DNA of 64,000 nt, taken from NCBI GenBank assembly GCA_963761985.1, contig CAVXIT010000001.1, positions 118,515-182,514 of the forward strand. The letters run 5' to 3'. Numbering within the stretch: the first letter of the stretch is position 1; each line of letters opens with the position of its first letter. The notes under the pieces were generated by a model that saw only the letters and a list, made by a program, of their open reading frames with translations, searched no databases and was not told the DNA's origin. The translations under genes were made by a program, and so were the position numbers. The DNA is from JACCTH01 sp963761985. GTDB taxonomy: Bacteria; Actinomycetota; Acidimicrobiia; Spongiisociales; ZC4RG35. Positions 26,456-33,586 of this stretch are shown in pieces.

Positions 26456-26486
26456 ATCTGACGTCTGACATCTGACATCTGATGTC
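26456..26486. repeat. GACGTCTGACATCTGAT repeat upstream of tuf
   Basis: Units TCTGACGTCTGACATC, TGACATCTGATGTC are repeated head to tail and partly inverted in 31 bases between tRNA-Met and tuf. They closely match the cluster at 10504-10572. Confidence 0.55.
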
Positions 26487-26494
26487 TTCCTCTG

Positions 26495-26568
26495 TAGCGG
26501 CGGGCAGACTCGAACTGCCGACCTCTCGATTATGAGTCGAGCGCTCTCACCAACTGAGCTACGCCGCC
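26495..26568 (-). tRNA. trnM: tRNA-Met (CAT)
   Basis: Acceptor GGCGGCG with CGCCGCT (one G-U pair), D arm GCTC...GAGC, anticodon loop CTCATAA (anticodon CAT), T loop TTCGAGT. No C1-A72 initiator mismatch and no GGG/CCC anticodon stem are seen, so it is probably an elongator. CCA is not encoded. Confidence 0.93.
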
Positions 26569-26608
26569 TCGGCTGGCGTCTCGATCACAAGTGATCTAGG
26601 CGCCTTCG

Positions 26609-26681
26609 AGCCCCCTTGCGGAATCGAACCGCAGACCTTCTCCTTACCATGGAGACGCTCTACCGTCTGAGCTAAGGGGGC
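26609..26681 (-). tRNA. trnT: tRNA-Thr (GGT)
   Basis: Acceptor GCCCCCT pairs with AGGGGGC. The anticodon arm is TCTCC-ATGGTAA-GGAGA with anticodon GGT, and the T arm contains GGTTCGATTCC. It is the middle member of the Tyr-Thr-Met cluster. Confidence 0.94.
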
Positions 26682-26726
26682 AGGCCCAACCTGTTCCAAC
26701 TTGGCTATTCAAATTGTGAGAACCCG

Positions 26727-26809
26727 TGCCGGGAGAAGGATTTGAACCTCCGAAGGCGATAGCCGGCAGATTTACAGTCTGCTCCCTTTGGCCGCTCGGG
26801 CATCCCGGC
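26727..26809 (-). tRNA. trnY: tRNA-Tyr (GTA)
   Basis: Acceptor GCCGGGA pairs with TCCCGGC. The anticodon arm is GCAGA-CTGTAAA-TCTGC with anticodon GTA, and there is a long variable arm, so it is a class II tRNA. The first 20 bases of this gene are repeated twice more immediately upstream in a 73-bp tandem repeat. Confidence 0.94.
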
Positions 26810-26956
26810 AATGGCTGCTGGATGCTAAACGGTCGCAGACTGTCAGTCTGACTGACCTATTGGGCCGCTCGGGCATCCCGGCAATGGCTGCTGGATGCTA
26901 AACGGTCGCAGACTGTCAGTCTGACTGACCTATTGGGCCGCTCGGGCATCCCGGCA
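26790..26956 (-). repeat. 73-bp tandem repeat containing the tRNA-Tyr 5' end
   Basis: Two full 73-base units start at 26790 and 26863, and a 21-base partial third starts at 26936. Each unit (minus strand) holds the first 20 or so bases of tRNA-Tyr preceded by about 52 bases with a palindrome CAGACTG-A-CAGTCTG. Only the copy at 26727-26809 continues into a full tRNA. Confidence 0.85.
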
Positions 26957-27000
26957 TCACCCCGGCTTTCGGGGCCGCAGACATGATAGGCCTGGAGCCG

Positions 27001-27489
27001 TCAGGCGTTCTTCCCGGCTTGTCGCACCATCAACAGCAGCAGGCCAAGGCCCACCAAGATTGCGCCCTGCCAGTAGCCGGCGCCGAGGATGATGGCACCA
27101 GTCGCGCCGGTCACGACGGCAGTGAGCATGAGCCCCCGCCGGTAGCGCTCGAGCAGGCGACTCTTCATCGCTGGATCGATCTCGCCAAACCCTCCCGTTT
27201 GCTGCACCCGCATCATCTGACGGCTGCGACCCACTCCCAACACGAGGCCGATCAACGCGGGGTAGCCGACACCGATCGGCACCCAGAGCGGCCTGACCCA
27301 GGCCAGGCCAACGAGAGCGGCCACCGCAACCACACCCAGGATCGGCAGGGCCAGGCGAAGGTGACGGATCGCCCACTCAGGACCGGACTCGAGAACTGCT
27401 ACCCCAAACCAGGCCGCCCAGCCGATTACGAGAGCCGAAACCAGCAGTGGCAGTGCGATCGAAACGTCCCGGCTGAGTTCGAAGGTCAG
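27001..27489 (-). CDS. Small multi-pass membrane protein
   Basis: The first conventional start is GTG 27333 (110 residues), but the frame is open further upstream. It encodes another clear transmembrane segment (VSIALPLLVSALVIGWAAWFG) up to a CTG at 27489. That CTG overlaps the htpX stop as CTGA, the same coupling geometry as the ATGA/GTGA overlaps seen elsewhere here. From the CTG it would be 162 residues with about five hydrophobic helices. No family is recognised. Loop residues GEIDPAMKSRLLERYRRG lie between helices. Its role is unknown. Confidence 0.6.
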   Translation of the reverse strand: MTFELSRDVSIALPLLVSALVIGWAAWFGVAVLESGPEWAIRHLRLALPILGVVAVAALVGLAWVRPLWVPIGVGYPALIGLVLGVGRSRQMMRVQQTGGFGEIDPAMKSRLLERYRRGLMLTAVVTGATGAIILGAGYWQGAILVGLGLLLLMVRQAGKNA

Positions 27490-28346
27490 ATCTGGTTCGC
27501 CATCGCTTGCAGACGGGCGATCCGATCCGGGACGGCCGGATGGGTTGCAAACAGGCCCATCAGCCCGCCGCCGCGCCGGCCCTTGAAGGCATGGAGCGGG
27601 TCGGCAATGAAGAGCTGACTCACGGCCGGATTGACGTTCATCGCTATCCGGGAAGTGCCGGCCTCGAGCTTGGCCAATGCGGATGCCAGCTCGAGGGGCT
27701 GCCCGGTGATCTCAGCCCCGCTGCGATCAGCTTGAAACTCGCGTGAACGAGAGATGGCCATGCGGATGATCATCGCTGCGATGGGAGCGAGCACGATCGA
27801 GAGAAGTGTCGCGATTGCGGCCAGCGGATTGTTTCGACTGTCCCGACCGCCACCCATGAATATGGCCATCCGAGCAAAGATCGAAAGAGCCGCCGCCAGC
27901 ATTGCGGCCACCGAGCTGATGAGGATGTCCCGATTTTGCACGTGGGACAGCTCATGGGCGAGGACGCCTTGGAGCTCCTCACGGTTCATGAGTTGCAGGA
28001 TGCCGGTGGTGACCGCCACGGCGGCGTGGGCCGGGTTGCGGCCGGTGGCAAAGGCGTTGGGCTGGGGCGAATCGATCAGAAAGAGCCTCGGCATCGGAAG
28101 CCCCGTCGCTGTGGTGAGATTGCGGACGATCGAGTAGACCTCGGGAAGTTCGGCCTCGGTGACCGGCTTGGCTCGGGAAGCAGCCAAGGCCATCTTGTCG
28201 GAGAAGAAATAGGCCACGAAGTTCAGCCCGAAAGCGAGGATCAACCCGATCCAAAGCCCTCCCTCCCCACCGAAGTAGTAACCCAGCCAGAAGACCAAGG
28301 CGGTCATCAGACTGAGGAGGCCAACTGTTTTCAGGTTGTTGTTCAT
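27486..28346 (-). CDS. htpX: Membrane zinc metalloprotease HtpX
   Basis: 286 residues. Two N-terminal transmembrane helices, then PNAFATGRNPAHAAVAVTTGIL, and the zinc site HELSH in GVLAHELSHVQNRD. Two more hydrophobic helices follow, and the third ligand Glu lies in SREFQADRSGAE. It degrades misfolded membrane proteins and overlaps in function with FtsH. It starts at ATG 28346, 12 bases after the methyltransferase gene on the same strand. Confidence 0.94.
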   Translation of the reverse strand: MNNNLKTVGLLSLMTALVFWLGYYFGGEGGLWIGLILAFGLNFVAYFFSDKMALAASRAKPVTEAELPEVYSIVRNLTTATGLPMPRLFLIDSPQPNAFATGRNPAHAAVAVTTGILQLMNREELQGVLAHELSHVQNRDILISSVAAMLAAALSIFARMAIFMGGGRDSRNNPLAAIATLLSIVLAPIAAMIIRMAISRSREFQADRSGAEITGQPLELASALAKLEAGTSRIAMNVNPAVSQLFIADPLHAFKGRRGGGLMGLFATHPAVPDRIARLQAMANQI

Positions 28347-28358
28347 GTCGAGATAAGG

Positions 28359-29411
28359 CTACCGAGACATGCCCGATATTCGAGGGCCGCGAGCGACGAG
28401 AACTCGAAAGTCGCCGAGTCCTCGCTCGTTGAGAAGGGTTTTGGCGTTGAGGATCTCGTGCCGGATCTCGAGACGCCTGAGATCGTCCACTCCGATCGTC
28501 GCTGATTCTTCCGCCCGCAGGGAAGCCAAGACTTCGCCCAACCCCCACTCCTCGAGAAAGTCGTCCTGTCTCTGCAAGGTTGCCTCCCAGCCGGCGCCTT
28601 TGGCCACAGCGAGCAAGGCGCTGAAGTTGACGTCGGCAGTGATGTCGCTCGTGCCAGGCTCGTGGAGAAGAGGCGGGCCGAGGTGATGCTTCTGATAGGT
28701 GCGAACAGTGCCGCCCTGGCGGCGCTGAACCAGGTTCACGGCGAGGTCGCCGTAGTCGATGAGGACCACGGCTCCTTCCCACCTCTCCAGCAGGGAGGCA
28801 AGCCAGCGGCTGGCTTCAAGCTGAACCTCGACCAGCCCCCCGGCACTTACCGGCCCGGCAAACCGCTCCAGCCATTCCTCCACCTCCGGCCGGACCGGGA
28901 CGTCCACGAAGTCGAAAACCTCCTTGCCCGCACCTACCCATGTCTCCTGCCAGCCGACCTCGGTTTTTCGGGCCAGGGCCATCGGGAGGTTGTCGATCAA
29001 CTCGTTGGCCACGACTACTCCGCGGAGGTGCACGGGCAGATCGCTCACCGACGTCACGATCCGCTCCTGAGAAAGGACACGGCCGAGCGCCTCGCGGGCG
29101 GCCGGAGACACCTCCACCGCCCAGGCGTCAACTTCGAACTCGGACAAGAGCGACTTCAGCAGCGAGCCCGACCCCGCGCCGACCTCGACCAAACTGAATG
29201 GCTCGCCTAGTCGTGAATGCTCCGCACGAACGAATGCGGCGAGCGTCTTGCCAAAGTACGGGCTGACCTCTGGGCTGGTGAGAAAGTCGCCAGCCTCCTC
29301 GGAGCGAAGCCGGCCGCCCATGAAGAACCCTTCGTCCCCATAGAGCGCAATCTCCATGAACCGTTCGAAGGGGATCGGACCGTGGGCAAGCGCGGCGCGC
29401 AGGCTCTGCAT
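28359..29411 (-). CDS. SAM-dependent methyltransferase, MidA/NDUFAF7 family (DUF185)
   Basis: 350 residues: FERFMEIALYGDEGFFMGG, GDFLTSPEVSPYFGKTLA and the SAM loop LVEVGAGSGSLLKSLL, then VVANELIDNLPMA and VLIDYGDLA. The mitochondrial homologue methylates an arginine of complex I subunit NDUFS2; the bacterial substrate is not established. It is divergent from the Clp-N gene, with about 32 bases between starts. Confidence 0.85.
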   Translation of the reverse strand: MQSLRAALAHGPIPFERFMEIALYGDEGFFMGGRLRSEEAGDFLTSPEVSPYFGKTLAAFVRAEHSRLGEPFSLVEVGAGSGSLLKSLLSEFEVDAWAVEVSPAAREALGRVLSQERIVTSVSDLPVHLRGVVVANELIDNLPMALARKTEVGWQETWVGAGKEVFDFVDVPVRPEVEEWLERFAGPVSAGGLVEVQLEASRWLASLLERWEGAVVLIDYGDLAVNLVQRRQGGTVRTYQKHHLGPPLLHEPGTSDITADVNFSALLAVAKGAGWEATLQRQDDFLEEWGLGEVLASLRAEESATIGVDDLRRLEIRHEILNAKTLLNERGLGDFRVLVARGPRISGMSR

Positions 29412-29443
29412 GTGGTCCGATTTTGGCGCGGTAGCGTGGCGTC

Positions 29444-30043
29444 GTGTTCGAGCGGTTCACCGATCGTGCCCGCCGGGTCGTCGTGCTGGCCCAGGAGGAG
29501 GCTCGTCTGCTCAATCACTCCTACATCGGCACCGAGCACATCCTCCTGGGAGTGCTCCGCCAGGACGAGGGCATGGGACCGGAGGCACTGCGAGCTCTCG
29601 GAATCGAACTGGAACCCGCCCGCGATGCCGTCGTCGCGATTGTTGGGCAGGGCACCTCACCACCGACCAGTCAGATCCCGTTCACACCTCGGGCAAAGAA
29701 GGTGCTTGAGTTGAGCCTGCGCGAGACGATCGCGCTCGGACACCGCGAGATCGGAGCGGCGCACATCCTGCTCGGCATTCTTCGCGAGGGTGAGGGAGTG
29801 GCCAATCACGTGCTCACCCAACTGGGAGCTACGCCCGACGCGATCCGACACAAACTCGCAGAGTTGTTCAAAGTCGAACCCAGCAGGCTTGCACGTCCCG
29901 CTGCCCGACCGAGTAGGGGATTTGGCTGCAAGCACCCGGATGAGTCGTTGCAGGTCACTGCCGTGCAGGGCATGCGCATTGTCCGCTGCGCACGCTGCGG
30001 TGAGCTCGTAGGGGTTTTACCCGATGCCGGAGAAGCCAGCTGA
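29444..30043 (+). CDS. Stand-alone ClpC N-domain protein with C-terminal Cys motif
   Basis: 199 residues with two Clp_N repeats (about 2-70 FERFTDRARRVVVLAQEEAR, TEHILLGVLRQDEG; about 80-145 FTPRAKKVLELSLRE, AAHILLGILREGEG) but no AAA+ ATPase. A C-terminal tail (FGCKHPDESL ... IVRCARCGELVG) may bind zinc. ClpC N-domains bind adaptors and substrates; a free copy may act as a ClpC adaptor or decoy. The start is GTG 29444. Its stop shares a base with the next start (TGATG). Confidence 0.83.
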   Translation: MFERFTDRARRVVVLAQEEARLLNHSYIGTEHILLGVLRQDEGMGPEALRALGIELEPARDAVVAIVGQGTSPPTSQIPFTPRAKKVLELSLRETIALGHREIGAAHILLGILREGEGVANHVLTQLGATPDAIRHKLAELFKVEPSRLARPAARPSRGFGCKHPDESLQVTAVQGMRIVRCARCGELVGVLPDAGEAS

Positions 30044-30897
30044 TGGACTTCGGTGTCTCCATCTTTCCCACCGATCAGACCCTCGGACCGGTCGAGGCGG
30101 CTCAACAGGCCGAGGGACTGGGTTTTGAGTCGATTTGGTTCCCGGAGCATTCGCACATCCCGGTCTCGCGAGCGACGCCTTGGGGCGGAGTGAAAGGGGC
30201 CAAGCCCCTGCCCGATTGGTACTGGCGCACCCTCGACGCCTTCGTGGCTCTGGCGGCCGTGGCCGCGACGACCGAACGGGTCAAGCTCGGGACCGGCGTG
30301 ACGCTCGTGGCGCAACGCGATCCGATCTGGCTGGCCAAAGAAGTGGCCAGCGTGGACTTCCTCTCCGGGGGCAGAATGCTGTTTGGGATCGGTTACGGGT
30401 GGAACAAGGAAGAGCTCGCGAGCCATGGCGTCGACTACCGCCGCCGTCGCGAAAGACTGCGCGAGTCCATCCTTCTCATGAAGGAATTGTGGACCGAGGA
30501 AGAAGCATCATTTTCGGGCGAGGTACTCAAGCTTGAGCCCTCTTGGGCCTGGCCAAAGCCGATCCAAAAACCTCACCCTCCGATCATCATGGGCGGCGCC
30601 GCCGGGCCGAAAACCGTTGCCGACATGGTGGAGTTCTGCGACGGGTGGATGCCACTTGTTACGCGCCACGACGTCGCCGGCAACATCGTCGAAGTCAAGC
30701 GAGCCGTCGAGGCCGCGGGCCGCGACCCGAATATGTTCACGATTACCGCTTCCGGCACCAAGGCCGACGCGGAAAGCGTTGAAAGGCTGATCGATCTGGC
30801 GGTGGACCGGATCGTGTTCAACCTGCCGCAGCGTTCTCCGGCCGAGGTGACCGAGCGAATTGCGGAGCTCGGCGAACTGACCAAGCCCTACAAGTAA
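30043..30897 (+). CDS. LLM-class F420-dependent oxidoreductase
   Basis: 284 residues of the luciferase-like TIM barrel: MDFGVSIFPTDQTLGPVEAAQQAEGLGFESIWFPEH, TERVKLGTGVTLVAQRDPIWLAKEVASVDFLSGGR, LFGIGYGWNKEE and PPIIMGGAAGPKTV. Actinobacterial members of this type usually use coenzyme F420. The substrate is unknown. It is coupled to the upstream Clp-N gene by a 1-base overlap. Confidence 0.87.
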   Translation: MDFGVSIFPTDQTLGPVEAAQQAEGLGFESIWFPEHSHIPVSRATPWGGVKGAKPLPDWYWRTLDAFVALAAVAATTERVKLGTGVTLVAQRDPIWLAKEVASVDFLSGGRMLFGIGYGWNKEELASHGVDYRRRRERLRESILLMKELWTEEEASFSGEVLKLEPSWAWPKPIQKPHPPIIMGGAAGPKTVADMVEFCDGWMPLVTRHDVAGNIVEVKRAVEAAGRDPNMFTITASGTKADAESVERLIDLAVDRIVFNLPQRSPAEVTERIAELGELTKPYK

Positions 30898-30906
30898 AGG
30901 GAGGAA

Positions 30907-31854
30907 TCAGCTCTCGCGGGCACGGCGCAGGACGACGTCGATCGGGGTCATCGCCAGATCGCCGAGCTGCTGAACGTACTCGTAGCCGAAGCGGCCCTTG
31001 ATGCAGAGATGGCCGTTGGTCACCGAGTGGTCGATTGGTGAGGTCACTTTGACGATCCGGTTGTCCTGAACGTGCAGTTCCAGGTTGCAGCCCACACCGC
31101 AGTACGAACACACGGTGCGAGTGACTGTTTGTTCTTCCTCGCGCCAGACATCAGCCTGTCGCATTTCGTGCTCGGAACGAAACATGAGCGCACCAGTGGG
31201 GCAGACTCCGATGCAGTTGCCACAGAAGACGCATGCTCCTTGTGGGAGTGGGACGTCGAACTCAGTCGAAATCCGGGCATCGAATCCCCGGCCAGCCACT
31301 GCGATAGCAAACGTGTTTTGCGCGTCGTCCCCGCAGGCCTCCACGCACTTGTAACAAAGTATGCAACGCGAGTAGTCGCGGATGTAGAGAGAATTGTCGA
31401 CCTTGACCGGTTGGGAGACGGTTTCCGCCGATTGTCCATCGACACCGTGATGATGTCCCGGCTGGCGCTCATCTCGATCTGCAACAGGCTGCGCAGGGTC
31501 TCCGAAGCGCGCGGGATCGACGTGGTAGTACCTCATCCATTCCTGCGACGGTTCGTCGAGCAGGTTCAGATTGACGGAGGAGGCGAGGAACTCGAACACC
31601 AACTTGCGAGAATGCCGGACCCGCTCAGAGTCGGTCAGCACGTTCATGTCGGGCTCGACCTTGCGCGAGCAGGAAGGCACCAGCGTGCGGCTGCCCTCGA
31701 CTTCCACCACGCAAACCCGACAGACGTTGACCGGGGCCAGCGTTTCCAGATAACAAAGAGTCGGCTGGTCCTTGTCGATCGAGCGACAGGCCTCGAGCAG
31801 CGTTGTGCCTTCGGGGGACTCGACTGTCTGACCGTCGATCGTGAGAGAAATCAT
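30907..31854 (-). CDS. Formate dehydrogenase iron-sulfur subunit: NuoG-like N-terminal half plus molybdopterin Fe4S4 domain (split FdhA)
   Basis: 315 residues from the ATG at 31854 (MISLTIDGQTVE). In order: a 2Fe-2S plant-type domain (CYLETLAPVNVCRVCVVEVEG ... SC), a two-cluster 4Fe-4S ferredoxin domain (CILCYKCVEAC, CVFCGNCIGVCP), then CSYCGVGCNLELHV ... GHLCIKGRFGYEYV. The last element is the Fe4S4 motif that normally opens the catalytic half of FdsA/FdhA-type large subunits. The molybdenum domain is absent and is encoded separately at 33587-35473. The start overlaps the preceding NuoEF-like gene (TGATG). It carries electrons from formate oxidation toward the NAD-reducing subunit. Confidence 0.85.
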   Translation of the reverse strand: MISLTIDGQTVESPEGTTLLEACRSIDKDQPTLCYLETLAPVNVCRVCVVEVEGSRTLVPSCSRKVEPDMNVLTDSERVRHSRKLVFEFLASSVNLNLLDEPSQEWMRYYHVDPARFGDPAQPVADRDERQPGHHHGVDGQSAETVSQPVKVDNSLYIRDYSRCILCYKCVEACGDDAQNTFAIAVAGRGFDARISTEFDVPLPQGACVFCGNCIGVCPTGALMFRSEHEMRQADVWREEEQTVTRTVCSYCGVGCNLELHVQDNRIVKVTSPIDHSVTNGHLCIKGRFGYEYVQQLGDLAMTPIDVVLRRARES

Positions 31855-33542
31855 CAGATCAAGCCCAGCGCGATGGCCGACCGCACGACCGACGCAGCAG
31901 TGTGGCCGAGTCCACAGATAGAGGCGTCCTTCATCGCCCGGTCGATCTCTTCGATCAAGCCGATCTCGAGCCGGCTGTCGCGCGAGCGTGCCAGCGCTTC
32001 TTCGACCCGGACGGTTCCAACCCGGCATGGAACACACTGTCCACAGCTCTCGTCTCGAAAGAAGCGAGCAATGCGGCGGACAGCGTCGTGCACGTCACGA
32101 GTGGTGTTGAACGCCATCACAACGCCGGATCCCAGCGAAACCCCGTGGCTTCGCGAGTCTTCAAAAGTCAAAGGCATCGACAGAGCTTCCGTGTCGACAA
32201 AAGCCCCCGCGGCCCCGCCGAGGAGGATCGCCTTCGGATCGCCCGCAAAACCACCCGCCTGGTCGACCAGCTCCCCCAATGTCATACCCATCGGTACTTC
32301 GTAGGTGCCGGGTCGGACGATGTCGCCCGAGAGACAAAAAAGCCGGGTGCCGGACGAGTCTTTGGTTCCGATGGTGGAAAAGGCTTCGCCACCATCGAGC
32401 ACGATCCCGGGGATGTTGATCAGGGTCTCGACGTTGTTGATCACGGTCGGCCGCCCGAACAGCCCTACCTGGGCAGGGAACGGTGGTTTCTGACGGGGTT
32501 CGCCGCGGAGACCTTCGATGGAGTTGAAGAGCGCCGTCTCCTCGCCGCAGATATAGGCGCCCTGGCCGCGAATGATCTCGATGTCAAAGCCAGCGCCGTC
32601 AAAGCCAGGCCCCAGATGCCCGGCCAAGCGAGATTGATGCAAGGCGTTGCGCATCCGGGCAGCCGCCAGTGGATACTCCCCCCGGACGTAGAGGTACCCC
32701 TTATGGCTACCAGTCGCCAAAGCGGCAATGACCATCGACTCGATCAGAGCAAAAGGATCACCCTCCATGACCACACGATCCTTGAACGTGCCCGGCTCAG
32801 ACTCGTCGGCGTTACAGACGAGATAGCGCGGTGCGGCTTCCGCGGCAACCGCCTCCCATTTGATTCCCGTCGGAAAGGCGGCTCCTCCCCTCCCCTTCAG
32901 CCCCGATTTCTTCACCTCGGCGATCACCCTCTCCGGACCCAGGGTTTTGGCCCGCTCCAGCGCCGACCAACCCCCCGACTCGCCGTAGCTAACGATCGAC
33001 TCCGGGTCGACTTGTCCCACGCGAGCCAGGAGCCGGTCCCCGACGACGGTCGGATCAGCCGTGCCCTGCTCCGTGAAAACGTCGGCGGCGGAGGGAGCGT
33101 TCACAAGATCATCGCTCCCGGCGCGTTGGAGGAATACCGCAGGTCGGCGGTCACACTGTCCCAGGCAGGGCGAGGCGATCACATCATCCCGATCGGAGTC
33201 CACCGCGTCGCTCACCTGACGGCAGGCAATGTCATCACAGACATGGGCGACGATCGGTGGCCGCTCAACCGTCGAGATCAGGGCATAGAAAGTGGCGACC
33301 CCGTAGGCCTCGGCCGGAGGGACCATGAGCCGTCGACAGATCTCGTTGAGCGCGCCGGGACTAATCCAGCCGATCTCGGACTGGACTCCCGCGAGCACCG
33401 GTAAAAGATGATGCCGGTGGCTCCGAGCAGCATGCCCTCCGATTGCCAGCTGGGGTCCCACGATCTCGACGGGGTCGAGAAGAGCGGCAATCGCGCGCCG
33501 CTCGGCCTCGGTGGGAGCCGCATCCATCAGGCGGATGTCCAT
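31854..33542 (-). CDS. NAD-reducing formate dehydrogenase subunit, NuoE-NuoF fusion (FdsG-FdsB-like)
   Basis: 562 residues. The N-terminal thioredoxin-like 2Fe-2S domain (NuoE) is about 20-150 with AHVCDDIACRQ and SPCLGQCDRRPA. The NuoF part (about 185-560) has the FMN/NADH-binding motifs GLKGRGGAAFPTGIKWEA and NADESEPGTFKDR, then GQGAYICGEETALFNSIEG and the 4Fe-4S motif ESCGQCVPCRVGT. It passes electrons to NAD+. The fused order GB is known from actinobacterial and other NAD-dependent formate dehydrogenases. It lies between the two halves of the large subunit. Confidence 0.9.
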   Translation of the reverse strand: MDIRLMDAAPTEAERRAIAALLDPVEIVGPQLAIGGHAARSHRHHLLPVLAGVQSEIGWISPGALNEICRRLMVPPAEAYGVATFYALISTVERPPIVAHVCDDIACRQVSDAVDSDRDDVIASPCLGQCDRRPAVFLQRAGSDDLVNAPSAADVFTEQGTADPTVVGDRLLARVGQVDPESIVSYGESGGWSALERAKTLGPERVIAEVKKSGLKGRGGAAFPTGIKWEAVAAEAAPRYLVCNADESEPGTFKDRVVMEGDPFALIESMVIAALATGSHKGYLYVRGEYPLAAARMRNALHQSRLAGHLGPGFDGAGFDIEIIRGQGAYICGEETALFNSIEGLRGEPRQKPPFPAQVGLFGRPTVINNVETLINIPGIVLDGGEAFSTIGTKDSSGTRLFCLSGDIVRPGTYEVPMGMTLGELVDQAGGFAGDPKAILLGGAAGAFVDTEALSMPLTFEDSRSHGVSLGSGVVMAFNTTRDVHDAVRRIARFFRDESCGQCVPCRVGTVRVEEALARSRDSRLEIGLIEEIDRAMKDASICGLGHTAASVVRSAIALGLI

Positions 33543-33586
33543 CTAATACGCCCAAAGAGTCATGGCCCGAATCTTGGCAGAAGGGG

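Noticed and set aside
26790..26956. Short CRISPR-like array
   Set aside because: The units are contiguous 73-base tandem copies including tRNA sequence, with no alternating unique spacers and no cas genes.
26810..26956. Additional tRNA-Tyr genes
   Set aside because: The extra units contain only the 5' 20 or so bases; they lack anticodon, T arm and acceptor 3' strand.
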